From: Cohaesibacter sp. ES.047
Lineage (GTDB): Bacteria > Pseudomonadota > Alphaproteobacteria > Rhizobiales > Cohaesibacteraceae
Direction of reading: 5' to 3'
Assembly: GCF_900215505.1 (NCBI RefSeq)
Contig: NZ_LT907844.1
Location: forward strand, 2,204,501-2,268,500
DNA length: 64,000 nt
The notes below the pieces were generated by a model. It made no database searches. It was not told where the DNA came from and saw nothing but the letters and a program-made list of their open reading frames with translations. This document shows positions 34,449-45,208 of this stretch, in pieces (the first letter of the stretch is position 1; each line of letters begins with the position of its first letter). The position numbers and the translations under genes were made by a program.

Positions 34449-36128
34449 TTGCATCTGGACGAGAAAACAAAGGCGCAGGGCAACAAAGGAGCCGGTGCAC
34501 AAGGCTCTGGTGATGGGCAAACCGACGCGGTGCCCGCCATCCGTCTGGTCGGAATCGAAAAGCGGTTCGGCCCGGTCTACGCCAACAAGAATATCGATCT
34601 GAATGTCGCAAAAGGCTCCATTCACGGGATCATAGGTGAGAATGGCGCCGGCAAGTCGACACTGATGTCTATCCTTTATGGTTTTTATCAGGCTGATGGC
34701 GGCGAAATCTATGTGAATGGCAAACGCGAAACCATTCCTGATAGTCAGAAGGCCATCGCCGTTGGCATCGGTATGGTGCACCAGCATTTCATGCTGGTTG
34801 ATAGTTTTTCGGTGCTTGAGAATGTGGTGCTCGGTGTGGAAGGCGGGTTGCTGCTACAAAAGGGCGAGGACAAGGCGCGCGCTGAGCTCGAGCGTCTGGC
34901 TGACGAATATGAGCTGAATATCGACCCTGACGCCCTGATCGAGGATCTCCCTGTTGGATTGCAACAGCGTGTCGAGATCCTCAAGGCGCTCTATCGTGGC
35001 GCAGACATTCTTATTCTGGACGAGCCAACCGGGGTGCTGACCCCGCCGGAAGCCGACCACCTGTTCCGCATTCTCGAGCAGTTGCGCGATCAGGGAAAAA
35101 CCATTCTGCTCATCACCCACAAGCTACGCGAAATCATGGCCATCACCGATGAGGTTTCGGTTATGCGCCGAGGCGAAATGGTGGGCTCGGTGCACACCTC
35201 TGAGACCTCTGTTGAACAATTGGCCGAAATGATGGTTGGCCGCCATGTGCTGCTCAATGTCGAGAAAGGCCCTAGCAACCCAACCCGCGAAGTGCTCTCG
35301 GTTGAAAATCTGACGGTTACCGACAAGCGCGGCGTCGATCTGGTTAAGGATGTCTCTTTCAAGGTCCGTGCGGGCGAGATTGTCGGCATCGCCGGCGTGT
35401 CCGGTAATGGCCAGAGCGAGCTTATGGAAGCCATCGCAGGCATGATCACGGCCCGCTCGGGTACCATTGCAATCAATGGTGAAGTTACCAAGAAGCCCGA
35501 TGCGCTGGATCGCCGCCATCGCGGCATGGCCCATGTGCCTGAAGATCGTCATCGCACCGGACTGGTGACAAAATTCCCGGCCAAGGAAAACATGATCCTA
35601 GGCTATCAGGACAGTGAAAAATATGGTGAAGGCCTGTTTCTCGATCCTACGGCGATCCTGAAGGAAACTCAGGACTTCATGGTGGATTTCGATGTCCGCC
35701 CAACGGATCCGCATTTGAAGGCCGCCAACTTTTCGGGCGGCAACCAGCAAAAGCTGGTGTTGGCCCGCGAAATGGAACGCGACCCGGATATCCTGTTGGT
35801 TGGACAGCCAACGCGCGGTGTTGATATCGGTGCCATTGAGTTCATTCACAAACGGCTCATTGAAATGCGCGATGCCGGCAAGGCCATTTTGCTGGTGTCG
35901 GTGGAACTGGATGAAATTCGGTCCTTGGCCGACCGTATCCTTGTGATGTTTGACGGCAAGATCGTGGGTGAGCGTCCGGCAGGGGCAACCGAGCAGGAAC
36001 TTGGCCTGATGATGGCTGGCATTAACGACCCCGCCGAGATGGGAACAGATCCTATGGTCAGCGCAGAACTGGCCCGAGACAATACAGATAAGGCCCTCGT
36101 TGAAATGGCCAAAGGGGGTGAAAAATGA
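34449..36128 (+). CDS. Nucleoside ABC transporter ATP-binding protein (two ABC domains)
   Basis: About 559 residues with two ABC cassettes. The first has Walker [11 protein letters not shown], a Q-loop at GMVHQHFML, signature-like [15 protein letters not shown] and DEPTGVLTP. The second has a degenerate Walker [11 protein letters not shown], signature [14 protein letters not shown] and [12 protein letters not shown]. This matches RbsA/NupA-like ATPases paired with BMP proteins. The start is uncertain: TTG 34449 has GGGGAAGAG just before it and is preferred; GTG 34302 would add 49 unlikely residues. It overlaps the first permease by four bases. Confidence 0.9.
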   Translation: MHLDEKTKAQGNKGAGAQGSGDGQTDAVPAIRLVGIEKRFGPVYANKNIDLNVAKGSIHGIIGENGAGKSTLMSILYGFYQADGGEIYVNGKRETIPDSQKAIAVGIGMVHQHFMLVDSFSVLENVVLGVEGGLLLQKGEDKARAELERLADEYELNIDPDALIEDLPVGLQQRVEILKALYRGADILILDEPTGVLTPPEADHLFRILEQLRDQGKTILLITHKLREIMAITDEVSVMRRGEMVGSVHTSETSVEQLAEMMVGRHVLLNVEKGPSNPTREVLSVENLTVTDKRGVDLVKDVSFKVRAGEIVGIAGVSGNGQSELMEAIAGMITARSGTIAINGEVTKKPDALDRRHRGMAHVPEDRHRTGLVTKFPAKENMILGYQDSEKYGEGLFLDPTAILKETQDFMVDFDVRPTDPHLKAANFSGGNQQKLVLAREMERDPDILLVGQPTRGVDIGAIEFIHKRLIEMRDAGKAILLVSVELDEIRSLADRILVMFDGKIVGERPAGATEQELGLMMAGINDPAEMGTDPMVSAELARDNTDKALVEMAKGGEK

Positions 36129-37243
36129 GCGCGCAATCTGAAAAACTGCCCCGTTGGGTCGATTATGGCCTGATCCCGTTGCTCAATCTGGCCGCCGCCT
36201 TGCTGGTCTCCGGTATGGTGGTGCTGTTGATTGGCGAAAACCCGCTCGAAGCGGTCTATTGGCTGGTGCAAGGTTCGCTTGGCTATGGCGAAGGCATCGG
36301 TTTTACGCTCTATTACACCACAAACTTCATCTTCACCGGCCTTGCTGTCGCTGTTGCCGCTCATGCTGGCATGTTCAACATCGGTGGGGAAGGGCAGGCC
36401 TATGTGGGAGGCCTTGGGGTGACGCTCGCCTGTCTGGCGCTGGACCATTATGTGCCATGGTATGTGACCTTTCCGTTCGCGTTGATTGGGGCTGCGGTGT
36501 TCGGGGCGGCGTGGGCCACCATTCCGGCCTATCTTCAGGCCAAGCGCGGTAGCCACATCGTGATCACCACGATCATGTTCAACTTCATATCCTATTCCCT
36601 GATGGCCTATCTACTGGTGCAGGTCTTCAAACAGCCTGGCTCCATGCAGCCGGAAAGTCGCACCTTCCTTGAAGGCGGCCGCCTGCCTTTCATTCATGAT
36701 GTGGCCGGATGGTTCGGCATCAAGATGGCCGCTTCCCCTCTCAACCTGTCCTTCGTGGTTGCCCTTTTGGCCTGTGTTTTTGTTTGGGCGCTCATCTGGC
36801 GCACGCGACTTGGCTATGCCATTCGAACGTTCGGAACCAATCAGGACGCCGCCGTCTATGCGGGCATGAATCTGTCGCGCATCATCATCATTACCATGAT
36901 GATCTCCGGCGGCCTTGCCGGTCTGATGGCCCTCAACGAGGTCATGGGCGCGCAGAACCGCCTGCTACTCGATTATGTCACCGGCTATGGCTTTGTTGGG
37001 ATTGCCGTAGCGCTCATGGGGCGATCTCACCCGGTGGGGATCATCATGGCATCGATCCTGTTTGGCATGCTCTATCAGGGCGGTGCCGAGTTGGCGTTTG
37101 AAATGCCCAAGATCACCCGCGATATGATCATTTCCATTCAGGGGCTGGTGATCCTCTTTGCCGGTGCCATGGAGCATATGTTCCGTCCTGCGCTGGTGCG
37201 GATTTTCACATCAAGCCACAATGAACTTGGACAAGAGGCGTAA
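36125..37243 (+). CDS. Nucleoside ABC transporter permease 1
   Basis: A 372-residue permease of the BPD_transp_2 (LivH/RbsC-like) superfamily with about ten membrane segments. AGMFNIGGEGQAYVGG, GSHIVITTIMFNFIS and GYGFVGIAVALMGRSHPVGII are characteristic of the NupP/YufP-type subunit. ATGA overlap with the ATPase gene and 12 bp to the second permease show a single operon. It forms the channel with the second permease for nucleosides delivered by the BMP protein. Confidence 0.92.
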   Translation: MSAQSEKLPRWVDYGLIPLLNLAAALLVSGMVVLLIGENPLEAVYWLVQGSLGYGEGIGFTLYYTTNFIFTGLAVAVAAHAGMFNIGGEGQAYVGGLGVTLACLALDHYVPWYVTFPFALIGAAVFGAAWATIPAYLQAKRGSHIVITTIMFNFISYSLMAYLLVQVFKQPGSMQPESRTFLEGGRLPFIHDVAGWFGIKMAASPLNLSFVVALLACVFVWALIWRTRLGYAIRTFGTNQDAAVYAGMNLSRIIIITMMISGGLAGLMALNEVMGAQNRLLLDYVTGYGFVGIAVALMGRSHPVGIIMASILFGMLYQGGAELAFEMPKITRDMIISIQGLVILFAGAMEHMFRPALVRIFTSSHNELGQEA

Positions 37244-37255
37244 GGGAGCGTGACC

Positions 37256-38227
37256 ATGGACCTATTGCAAACACTCATTCTTACGACAGACTCGGCCGTT
37301 CGCCTCTCTGTTCCGCTTCTTTTCGCCTGTCTTGCCGGGCTCTATTCCGAACGCTCCGGCGTTGTTGATATCGGACTGGAAGGCAAGATGCTTGGTGGCG
37401 CCTTTGCCGCTGGTGCCGTCGCCGCGGTAACAGGCTCTGCGTGGCTTGGGCTGTTGGCAGCCGTGCTGGTGTCCATCGGTCTGGCGCTGGTGCATGGCTA
37501 TGCATCGATTACCCAACGTGGCAACCAGATTGTATCGGGCGTTGCCATCAACTTCGTGGCGGCTGGCCTGACCGCTCTGCTCGGACAAGCCTGGTTCAGT
37601 CGCGGCGGCAAAACCCCGCAATTGCCCAATACGGCTCGCTTCAATGAAATTATCTTGCCTTTTGCCGATGCCGCCAAGGATATTCCAATTATCGGTTCAA
37701 TTTATTCCGAAGTCATTTCGGGGCATTCCCTGCTGGTTTACGCTGCCTTTGCCGCTATTCCGCTGACATGGTGGGCGCTTTATCGCACCCGCTTTGGCTT
37801 GCGTTTGCGCGCAGTGGGGGAAAATCCAGGTGCGGTTGATACGGCCGGTATTTCGGTTGTATGGATGCGCTATCGCGCCGTTGTCATCACGGGCGTTTTA
37901 TGCGGCTTTGCAGGGGCTTATCTGTCCATTGCCCAGTCTGCTGGCTTTTCCAAAGACATGACCGCAGGCAAGGGTTTCATCGCACTTGCGGCGCTGGTCT
38001 TTGCCAAATGGAAGCCGCTCAACGCGCTTGGGGCCTGTTTCCTTTTCGGCTTCCTTGATGCAGTCGGTATTCGCTTGCAGGGCACCCAATTGCCGGTTAT
38101 CGGCGAAGTGCCAGTGCAGGCCATGCAGGCTCTGCCTTATGTGCTGACCGTTGTGCTGCTGGCAGGCTTCATCGGCAAATCCATTCCACCGAAGGCATCC
38201 GGTGTGCCATACGTGAAGGAACGCTAG
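37256..38227 (+). CDS. Nucleoside ABC transporter permease 2
   Basis: A 323-residue permease, NupQ/YufQ-like: TTDSAVRLSVPLLFACLAGLYSERSGVVDIGLEGKML at the start, RGNQIVSGVAINF in the middle and LRLRAVGENPGAVDTAGI later are family signatures. ATG 37256 is eight bases after GGGAG; GTG 37250 is also possible. It is followed 7 bp later by cdd, tying transport directly to catabolism. Confidence 0.92.
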   Translation: MDLLQTLILTTDSAVRLSVPLLFACLAGLYSERSGVVDIGLEGKMLGGAFAAGAVAAVTGSAWLGLLAAVLVSIGLALVHGYASITQRGNQIVSGVAINFVAAGLTALLGQAWFSRGGKTPQLPNTARFNEIILPFADAAKDIPIIGSIYSEVISGHSLLVYAAFAAIPLTWWALYRTRFGLRLRAVGENPGAVDTAGISVVWMRYRAVVITGVLCGFAGAYLSIAQSAGFSKDMTAGKGFIALAALVFAKWKPLNALGACFLFGFLDAVGIRLQGTQLPVIGEVPVQAMQALPYVLTVVLLAGFIGKSIPPKASGVPYVKER

Positions 38228-38234
38228 GGTCGCC

Positions 38235-38669
38235 ATGTCAGAACCATCCCTTGCTTTGACCAAAGACAGCCTAGAGCTCCTCAGTCTCGCCACAAAAGCG
38301 CGGGACAAGGCCTATGTGCCCTATTCGAAATTCAGGGTCGGGGTTGCCTTGCGTACGCGCTCAGGCACCGTCCATGTGGGCTGCAACATCGAGAATGCCT
38401 CTTATCCCGAAGGCTGGTGCGCCGAAACGTCCGCCATTTCCGCCATGATCATGGCGAGTGACGGCGCCGGAAGCTCCGAGATCGAGGAACTGGTGGTGGT
38501 CGCCGAGCACAGCCAGCCGATCACCCCGTGTGGTGGATGCCGCCAGCGCATCAAGGAATTTGGCACGCCCGAGACGGTGATCCATTCGGCCGATCTGAAC
38601 GGCATCCAGAAAAGCTTTACGCTGGCGGGTCTGCTGCCCGCCGCATTTGATCTCAAAGCGGAGGAATAG
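38235..38669 (+). CDS. cdd: Cytidine deaminase
   Basis: A 144-residue tetrameric-type cytidine deaminase converting (deoxy)cytidine to (deoxy)uridine. The substrate motif KFRVGVALRT, N-x-E in NIENASYPEGWCAETSAI (zinc Cys and catalytic Glu) and PCGGCRQRI (two more zinc Cys) are intact. It lies between the nucleoside permease and the phosphorylase; its stop is immediately followed by the next ATG. Confidence 0.95.
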   Translation: MSEPSLALTKDSLELLSLATKARDKAYVPYSKFRVGVALRTRSGTVHVGCNIENASYPEGWCAETSAISAMIMASDGAGSSEIEELVVVAEHSQPITPCGGCRQRIKEFGTPETVIHSADLNGIQKSFTLAGLLPAAFDLKAEE

Positions 38670-39482
38670 ATGACCACCAAAGGTCTGGCACAGGATGCAG
38701 CACAGCGCATCCTCGACAAGGTGAAAGAACCTGTGACCGTTGGCATGGTGCTGGGATCAGGTCTCGGTGCCCTTGCCGATGAGGTCGAAAACGCCCACCG
38801 GTTTGCTTATTCCGAGCTGCCCGGTTTTCCGGTTTCCTCCGTCTCATCCCACGCCTCCGAGCTGGTCGTCGGCACCTTGATGGGCGTTCGCGTCGCGATC
38901 CTTGCAGGGCGCGCCCACTATTACGAAAAGGGCGACGCAACGGTGATGAAGCAGCCACTGGCAACCCTGAGAGCCCTCGGTTGTGAGCAGGTTTTGCTGA
39001 CCAACGCGGCAGGCTCGCTGCGTGTCGAGGTCGCGCCGGGCAATCTGATGCTGATCGAAGATCACATCAACTGGTCCGGCCGTTCACCTCTCATCGGAGT
39101 GGAATCCGACGACCGTTTCGTCGGGCTGACCGAGGTTTATGATGCTGAGATTCGCGCCAATCTCAAGAAAGCCGCTGCTCACGCCGGTGTGCCGCTGGAA
39201 AGTGGTGTCTACACGTGGTTCTCCGGGCCCAATTTCGAGACGCCGGCAGAAATCCGCGCAGCCCGGATCATTGGCTCGGATGCCGTCGGCATGTCGACTG
39301 TGCCTGAAGTGATCCTTGCGCGCTGGATGGGCCTCAAGGTGGGGGCGATCTCCACCATCACCAATTATGGGGCAGGCATGACCGGCGACGAGCTTTCACA
39401 CCATGAGACCAAGGAAGTCGGGGCGATCGGTGCGGAGAAACTGATCAAGGTGATCCGTGCCTATCTCGGCGCAATGGCCTGA
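38670..39482 (+). CDS. Purine nucleoside phosphorylase, class I (trimeric type)
   Basis: A 270-residue PNP of the PunA/MTAP superfamily that splits purine nucleosides with phosphate into base and (deoxy)ribose 1-phosphate. Visible: GMVLGSGLGALADEVE, phosphate-binding GRAHYYEKGD, LTNAAGSL, EDHINW and SGPNFETPAEIRAARIIGSDAVGMSTVPEVI, with STITNYGAGM near the end. The trimeric class normally prefers 6-oxopurines (inosine, guanosine). Start directly abuts cdd. Confidence 0.93.
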   Translation: MTTKGLAQDAAQRILDKVKEPVTVGMVLGSGLGALADEVENAHRFAYSELPGFPVSSVSSHASELVVGTLMGVRVAILAGRAHYYEKGDATVMKQPLATLRALGCEQVLLTNAAGSLRVEVAPGNLMLIEDHINWSGRSPLIGVESDDRFVGLTEVYDAEIRANLKKAAAHAGVPLESGVYTWFSGPNFETPAEIRAARIIGSDAVGMSTVPEVILARWMGLKVGAISTITNYGAGMTGDELSHHETKEVGAIGAEKLIKVIRAYLGAMA

Positions 39483-39565
39483 GGCCGGTTTCGAACCGCC
39501 CAACAGGCGCCTTCTGACAGCAACAAAGGGTTTTCAAACCCGCGCAGCAATGAAGAGACCACAGT

Positions 39566-40324
39566 ATGGACAGCAAACAGTTGGCTCGAAAGGCCATTTC
39601 TCTGCTTGATCTGACAAATCTCAATGATGATTGCACCGATGAGGCCATCGAGGCCCTGTGTGCCAAGGCGCAGACCCCCTATGGCAACACGGCCGCCGTC
39701 TGTGTCTGGCCGCGCTTTGTCAAAAAGGCGGGTGAATACCTCAAAGGCACCGGCATCAAGATCGCAACCGTGGTCAACTTCCCTCAAGGAGGCGAGAGCC
39801 TTGAGGCGACGCTTGACGAAACCGTCAAGGCCATCGCGGACGGGGCTGACGAGATCGATCTGGTCATCCCCTACAAGGCATTTTTGGCGCAGCGGCGCGG
39901 GTTCGCGGAAACGATGGTCCTCAGGGTCAAGGCGGCTCTGCCCGAAACAGTCAGGCTGAAGACCATTCTGGAAACCGGTGAATTGAAAGATCCTGCCATC
40001 ATCCGCGCTGCCTCCGATATGGCGATCACGGCAGGCGCTGATTTTATCAAGACCTCCACCGGCAAGGTCAGCGTCAATGCCACGCCAGAAGCAGCCGAGA
40101 TCATGATCAAGGCGATTGCGGACAGCGGCAAACCCGTTGGTTTTAAACCGGCCGGTGGTGTGCGCAGCTTGGATGATGCGGGCGTCTATCTCGCCATTGC
40201 CGAGAAACACATGGGCGCTGACTGGGCAAGTCCCGAGACCTTCCGGTTTGGCGCTTCGGGCGTGCTTGACGCCCTGATTGCAGTCATGGAAGGCGAAACG
40301 GCCGAAGCGGGCGAGGGCTACTGA
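39566..40324 (+). CDS. deoC: Deoxyribose-phosphate aldolase
   Basis: A 252-residue class-I aldolase cleaving 2-deoxyribose 5-phosphate to glyceraldehyde 3-phosphate and acetaldehyde. The Schiff-base Lys is in [49 protein letters not shown] and [11 protein letters not shown] are conserved. It accepts the product of deoB in this cluster. The stop overlaps the start of deoA by one base. Confidence 0.95.
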   Translation: MDSKQLARKAISLLDLTNLNDDCTDEAIEALCAKAQTPYGNTAAVCVWPRFVKKAGEYLKGTGIKIATVVNFPQGGESLEATLDETVKAIADGADEIDLVIPYKAFLAQRRGFAETMVLRVKAALPETVRLKTILETGELKDPAIIRAASDMAITAGADFIKTSTGKVSVNATPEAAEIMIKAIADSGKPVGFKPAGGVRSLDDAGVYLAIAEKHMGADWASPETFRFGASGVLDALIAVMEGETAEAGEGY

Positions 40325-41634
40325 TGCTGCCACAGGAAATCATCCGCAAAAAGCGCGACGGAGGCACGTTGAGCGCTGAGGAAATTCAGTTTTTCGTCAA
40401 CGGCATCACCGATGATTCCGTGAGCGAAGGCCAGATTTCCGCGCTTGCCATGGCCGTGTATTTTAAGGGCATGGAATATGACGAGCGCGTTGCACTGACG
40501 CTTGCCATGCGCGATTCCGGCGAGGTGCTCGACTGGTCAGATCTGGATGGCCCGGTGATCGACAAGCATTCAACTGGCGGCGTCGGGGACAATGTCTCGC
40601 TGATGCTCGCACCGGCGCTTGCTGCCTCTGGTGTCTATGTGCCGATGATTTCCGGGCGCGGTCTTGGACACACTGGCGGCACCCTCGACAAATTTGACTC
40701 CATCCCCGGCTATGTCACCCAGCCCGACAATGCTCTTTTCCGCAAGGTAACCTCGGAGGTTGGCTGCGCCATCATCGGCCAGACCGCCAACCTGGCCCCG
40801 GCGGACAAGCGCTTCTACGGCATTCGCGATGTGACCGCGACGGTGGAGAGCATCCCGCTGATCACGGCATCGATCCTGTCCAAGAAGCTGGCCGCTGGCC
40901 TTCATGGCCTCGTGCTGGATGTTAAATCCGGCTCCGGTGCCTTCATGCCCAGCCACGAAGAGAGCATCGAGCTGGCAAAAAGCCTTGTTGCCGTGGCAAA
41001 TGGGGCAGGTGTCAGGACCTCAGCCCTCATCACCGATATGAACGAGCCACTGGCCACCGCTGCCGGCAATGCCATCGAAATGAAGAATGCGGTCGAGTTT
41101 CTCACTGGAGCCGCTATTGATCCGCGCAACTGGGACATCACCGTCGCACTGGGAGCGGAGATGCTGACCATTGCGGGGCGTGTCGCGGATCGGGACGAGG
41201 GCACCCGCAAGATGGAAGAGGTCTATCGCTCCGGCGCGGCAGCTGAAAAGTTCGGCCAGATGGTCACAGCCCTTGGCGGTCCTGCTGACTTCATGGAACG
41301 CTGGCAATCCCATCTGACCCTCGCGCCCAAGGTCGTTGATGTGTTTGCCGAGCAGGAAGGCGTTGTCGAGGCCATCGATACGCGGCAGGTCGGTATTGCG
41401 GTGGTTGAGCTTGGTGGCGGCCGGGTCCGGGCAAAAGACGCCATCGACCACTCGGTGGGCCTTGATCAGCTTGCCGGTCTTGGTGCAAAGGTCGATGCCG
41501 GGACACCGATTGCAAGGGTCTATGCCCACAATGACGATCAGGTCAAACTGGCAACGAACCGCCTTCGCAAGGCCTACAGCATTGGTGCGTCCGGTGCGCA
41601 AAGCAACAGCATCTATCAGATCATCGATCGCTAG
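40324..41634 (+). CDS. deoA: Thymidine phosphorylase
   Basis: A 436-residue class-II nucleoside phosphorylase that converts thymidine or deoxyuridine to base and deoxyribose 1-phosphate. The N-terminal alpha domain starts [20 protein letters not shown]. The phosphate site [27 protein letters not shown] and [11 protein letters not shown] are exact family signatures, and a C-terminal PYNP domain follows. Uracil or thymine released can be recycled by upp further down. Confidence 0.96.
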   Translation: MLPQEIIRKKRDGGTLSAEEIQFFVNGITDDSVSEGQISALAMAVYFKGMEYDERVALTLAMRDSGEVLDWSDLDGPVIDKHSTGGVGDNVSLMLAPALAASGVYVPMISGRGLGHTGGTLDKFDSIPGYVTQPDNALFRKVTSEVGCAIIGQTANLAPADKRFYGIRDVTATVESIPLITASILSKKLAAGLHGLVLDVKSGSGAFMPSHEESIELAKSLVAVANGAGVRTSALITDMNEPLATAAGNAIEMKNAVEFLTGAAIDPRNWDITVALGAEMLTIAGRVADRDEGTRKMEEVYRSGAAAEKFGQMVTALGGPADFMERWQSHLTLAPKVVDVFAEQEGVVEAIDTRQVGIAVVELGGGRVRAKDAIDHSVGLDQLAGLGAKVDAGTPIARVYAHNDDQVKLATNRLRKAYSIGASGAQSNSIYQIIDR

Positions 41635-41711
41635 GCGGTCGAGCGCATGTGACGGGTTGAGCGGTCGGTGTCTTCCGTGCCGCTCCCTTTGACTTAACAG
41701 GAGAGAACGGT

Positions 41712-42950
41712 ATGGCACGGGCATTTCTACTGGTTCTGGATTCCTTTGGCATCGGCAACGCGCCCGACGCCGACCAATATGGCCATCCTGAGAGCGATAA
41801 GGGCTCGGATACCCTTGGCCATATCGCAGCTGCTTGCGCCAACGGCAAGGGCGACAAGGAAGGTTTGCGCTCTGGCCCGTTGAGCCTGCCAAATATGGAC
41901 CGGCTCGGTCTGGGCCTCGTTGCCGAGAAGGCAACCGGTGCGCGCCCGGCCAATCTTGATTACAGGGGCGAGCCAGAAGCGCTCTGCGCCAACGCACTTG
42001 AGATTTCCAAGGGCAAGGACACCCCGTCCGGCCATTGGGAAATCGCAGGCGTCCCTGTGCCTTTTGACTGGGGCTATTTCCCGGACAAGCAGCCGACCTT
42101 TCCCGCCGACATGACCCGGGCCTTTATCGAGAAGTCGGGCGTGCCAGGTATCCTTGGCGACAAACATGCCTCGGGCACGGTGATCATTAACGAGTTGGGA
42201 GAAGAGCATATCCGCTCTGGCAAGCCCATCTGTTATACCAGCGCGGACTCGGTCTATCAGATCGCCGCCCACGAAGAGCACTTTGGCCTCGAGCGGCTCT
42301 ATGAGATCTGCGAAATTGCCTATGAGTTGGTCAAGCCTTACAACATTGGCCGGGTCATCGCGCGGCCCTTCATCGGCGAGACACCAGCCGATTTCGAGCG
42401 CACCGGCAACCGGCGAGATTTTTCGGTCCTGCCGCCCGAGCCGACCTTGCTGGACCGCACCAAGGCGGCAGGGCGTCAAGTGTTTGCTGTTGGCAAGATT
42501 TCCGATATCTTCGCCGCCCAAGGCGTGACGAAAAAGATGAAGGCCACCGGCAACCCGCAGATTTTCGAGACCACGCTGAAGGCCATATCCGAGGCGGGAG
42601 ACGGCGATCTGGTCTTCTCCAATCTCGTTGATTTCGACATGCATTATGGTCATCGGCGCGACATTCCCGGCTATGCCGCCGCGCTGGAATACTTCGATGC
42701 GCGCATCCCCGAACTGGAGGCTGTTCTCAAGCCCGGCGACATGGTGATCCTGACCGCCGATCATGGCTGTGATCCGAGCTGGCCGGGAACCGATCACACC
42801 CGCGAACAGGTGCCGGTGATGATGTTCGGGCCGGGTATCAAGGCACGCTATGCCGGTCAGCGCGGGACGTTTGCCGATATCGGCGAGACTGTGGCCGACC
42901 ATCTGGGACTGACCCCCGGCAAGCACGGCACATCCTTTCTCAAGGCATGA
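41712..42950 (+). CDS. deoB: Phosphopentomutase
   Basis: A 412-residue alkaline-phosphatase-superfamily mutase moving phosphate from C1 to C5 of (deoxy)ribose. Metal-binding [12 protein letters not shown], the phosphothreonine region [51 protein letters not shown] are all present. It connects the phosphorylases to deoC or the pentose phosphate pathway. RBS GGAGAG precedes ATG 41712; the stop overlaps the next small gene. Confidence 0.96.
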   Translation: MARAFLLVLDSFGIGNAPDADQYGHPESDKGSDTLGHIAAACANGKGDKEGLRSGPLSLPNMDRLGLGLVAEKATGARPANLDYRGEPEALCANALEISKGKDTPSGHWEIAGVPVPFDWGYFPDKQPTFPADMTRAFIEKSGVPGILGDKHASGTVIINELGEEHIRSGKPICYTSADSVYQIAAHEEHFGLERLYEICEIAYELVKPYNIGRVIARPFIGETPADFERTGNRRDFSVLPPEPTLLDRTKAAGRQVFAVGKISDIFAAQGVTKKMKATGNPQIFETTLKAISEAGDGDLVFSNLVDFDMHYGHRRDIPGYAAALEYFDARIPELEAVLKPGDMVILTADHGCDPSWPGTDHTREQVPVMMFGPGIKARYAGQRGTFADIGETVADHLGLTPGKHGTSFLKA

Positions 42951-43228
42951 GGATGAAAGGGATGATGCTTAAAACAAATGGCCTGATCGGGGTTGCTGCA
43001 GTCCTTCTCGTCGTCGCTGGACCAGCACCAGTCAGGGCCGATGACACCAAGACCTGCCCTGTTGATCCCAGAGAGGCGGCTCACACGATGTGGCCCATGA
43101 AGGAGGCCTTCGCCCCACAGATGCGCATGCTCAAGGGCAAGCACGCCTGTGGTCAGTGGCTCCGATGTGAGCGCCGCCTCAAGACCACAGAATGGCATTG
43201 CAAGTGGCTCGGCGACAAAGAGTCCTGA
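42947..43228 (+). CDS. Small secreted Cys-rich protein of unknown function inside the nucleoside cluster
   Basis: Up to 93 residues, overlapping deoB by four bases (ATGA). A signal peptide ([19 protein letters not shown]) is followed by about 60 residues with four Cys (37, 68, 74, 85) and three Trp, suggesting two disulfides in a compact periplasmic domain. The true start may be 42962 or 42965. I do not recognise a family. Its translational coupling to deoB and the add gene just after suggest co-expression with salvage, but the role is unknown. Confidence 0.7.
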   Translation: MRMKGMMLKTNGLIGVAAVLLVVAGPAPVRADDTKTCPVDPREAAHTMWPMKEAFAPQMRMLKGKHACGQWLRCERRLKTTEWHCKWLGDKES

Positions 43229-43258
43229 AACGACAACGACAGAACCAACGGACAAAGC

Positions 43259-44281
43259 ATGGCATCCAAAGCGCTAGAATCCTCAGGCAAATCCCTTCTG
43301 AAAGCCGAATTGCACGTCCATATTGAAGGGGCAGCCCATCCGGAACTTGTGCAGAGGCTCGCCGCGCGGCACGGAACCAACCTTGACGCCATCATGCGCG
43401 CGGATGGGACCTATATATGGGAAGACTTCACCACCTTCCTCCAATGCTATGATCGGGTGGCTGCCGTTATCACCACGCCTGAGGATTATGCCGACCTCAC
43501 CGAGGACTATCTGCTGCGCAACGCTGCCGAAGGGTGCGCCTATACTGAGTTCTTTCTCTCGCCTGACCATGTCGCACTTCTGGGGATGAGCTACGACAAC
43601 CTCCTTGAAGGCGTCACCGAAGGCTTGCGGCGCGCCCGCGAGACATGCGCCGCTCAAGGGTTCCCCATCGATGCCCGTTTCATTGTCACGTGCCTTAGGC
43701 ACATGGGGCCGGAACCGGCCATCGAAGTGGCAAAACGCGTGGCGGCGAGACCGCATCCGCTTGTGACCGGCTTTGGCATGGGAGGGGACGAACGCCTGCA
43801 TTCGCAGCTTGCGTTCAAACCAGCCTTCGAGATTGCGCACGATGCGGGGCTCGCCTGTACCACCCACGCTGGAGAGTTTGGCGGACCGGAGAGCGTCCGC
43901 AACGCCCTTGATCATCTGCCGGTGACGCGTATCGGTCACGGCGTTCGGGCGAGCGAGGATGCCGACCTGATGCGACGGCTGGAGGATGAGCAGATCCTGC
44001 TGGAGGTATGCCCGCATTCGAATGTGGCGCTCGGTGTTTATCCATCCTTGTCCGATCATCCGCTCACAAAGCTGATGGCCGCAGGGGTCAAGACAACCGT
44101 CTCCTCTGATGATCCCCCTTTCTTTGCGACGTCCATCGGCAAGGAATACGACGCCCTGCAAGCCCTTCATGACTGGGATCACGCCACCATGGAAGGCTTC
44201 ACCCGGCGGGCCTTCGAGGCAGCCTTTGTCGATGAGCCCACCCGGTCAGAGTTGCTGGCCCGGCTTTCGCATCCGGTCTGA
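43259..44281 (+). CDS. add: Adenosine deaminase family protein (adenosine or adenine deaminase)
   Basis: A 340-residue metal-dependent deaminase. Zinc ligands are visible: H-x-H in [11 protein letters not shown], His in TTHAGE (with the catalytic Glu), His in RIGHGVRAS and Asp in SSDDPPFF. The first motif reads HxHIEG; true adenosine deaminases usually have HLDG, and adenine deaminases HIEG, so the substrate may be adenine. In either case it feeds purine salvage next to the phosphorylase. It starts 30 bp after the small secreted protein. Confidence 0.85.
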   Translation: MASKALESSGKSLLKAELHVHIEGAAHPELVQRLAARHGTNLDAIMRADGTYIWEDFTTFLQCYDRVAAVITTPEDYADLTEDYLLRNAAEGCAYTEFFLSPDHVALLGMSYDNLLEGVTEGLRRARETCAAQGFPIDARFIVTCLRHMGPEPAIEVAKRVAARPHPLVTGFGMGGDERLHSQLAFKPAFEIAHDAGLACTTHAGEFGGPESVRNALDHLPVTRIGHGVRASEDADLMRRLEDEQILLEVCPHSNVALGVYPSLSDHPLTKLMAAGVKTTVSSDDPPFFATSIGKEYDALQALHDWDHATMEGFTRRAFEAAFVDEPTRSELLARLSHPV

Positions 44282-44415
44282 TCGCATTTGTTAACAGTCG
44301 CATCAAGAAAGCGGTTCGTGGGTCGCAAAGCATGATGCCTGCTTCTTGCCCTTTTGACTTGCCATCGGCTAAGAAGAGGGGATGTCCCCAAACCAGAAAT
44401 ACGAAGGATTCGGCC

Positions 44416-45045
44416 ATGGAGCAGGTAACCGTCGTCAACCACCCGCTGGTGCAGCACAAGCTGACCATCATGCGCGAAAAGGATACGTCGACCGCGTCCT
44501 TCCGGCAGCTGTTGCGCGAGATCTCTCACCTGCTTTGCTATGAAGCCACGCGTGAGCTGGAAATGACCACCAAGAACATCGAAACGCCTCTGATGGAAAT
44601 GAAGGCACCAACCCTTTCGGGCAAAAAGCTGGTCTTTGCGTCGATCTTGAGGGCTGGCAACGGTCTTCTTGAAGGCATGCTCGATCTGGTGCCGGCAGCG
44701 CGCGTTGCCCATGTCGGCCTTTACCGCGATCCTCAAACCTTCGAAGCTGTCGAATATTATTTCAAGGCGCCCGAAGATCTTGAAGATCGGTTGGTGATCG
44801 CGGTGGACCCGATGTTGGCAACGGCCAATTCGGCCGTTCTGGCAATCAATAAGCTCAAGGAGCGCGGTGCGCAAAACATTCGCTTTGTGTCGCTTCTGGC
44901 TGCTCCTGAAGGCATAGATGCCTTCACGACGGCTCATCCAGACGTGCCAGTGATCACTGCGGCCATCGACAAGAAGCTGAATGAGAAAAACTACATCCTG
45001 CCCGGCCTCGGTGATGCCGGTGACCGGATGTATGGCACCAAGTAG
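44416..45045 (+). CDS. upp: Uracil phosphoribosyltransferase
   Basis: A 209-residue enzyme making UMP from uracil and PRPP. Conserved blocks: [46 protein letters not shown], the PRPP-binding [12 protein letters not shown] (the usual GG of LATGGS is AN here) and the C-terminal [17 protein letters not shown] 44416 is chosen because homologues begin right before VTVVNHP; the frame is open to 44332. It closes the nucleoside cluster. Confidence 0.95.
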   Translation: MEQVTVVNHPLVQHKLTIMREKDTSTASFRQLLREISHLLCYEATRELEMTTKNIETPLMEMKAPTLSGKKLVFASILRAGNGLLEGMLDLVPAARVAHVGLYRDPQTFEAVEYYFKAPEDLEDRLVIAVDPMLATANSAVLAINKLKERGAQNIRFVSLLAAPEGIDAFTTAHPDVPVITAAIDKKLNEKNYILPGLGDAGDRMYGTK

Positions 45046-45072
45046 CTTTTTGGTGCGGATCGGTGTCCTGGA

Positions 45073-45096
45073 ATGAACCCGCTTGGGCGGGTTCAT
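45073..45096 (+). terminator. Stem-loop after upp
   Basis: ATGAACCCGC (45073-45082) and GCGGGTTCAT (45087-45096) form a perfect 10-bp stem with a four-base loop, 27 bases after the upp stop. No T-run follows, so it is either a weak terminator or an mRNA-stabilising hairpin at the end of the cluster. Confidence 0.5.
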
Positions 45097-45208
45097 ATCC
45101 CGTTTACGCTGAGCGGTGAAATGCACGCTGATCCGGTGGCGTCTTAACCGGATGGTTGGGCTTGCCTGTCACTGTGTCCAAAACTCACGGCAACAGGACA
45201 CGTCCATC

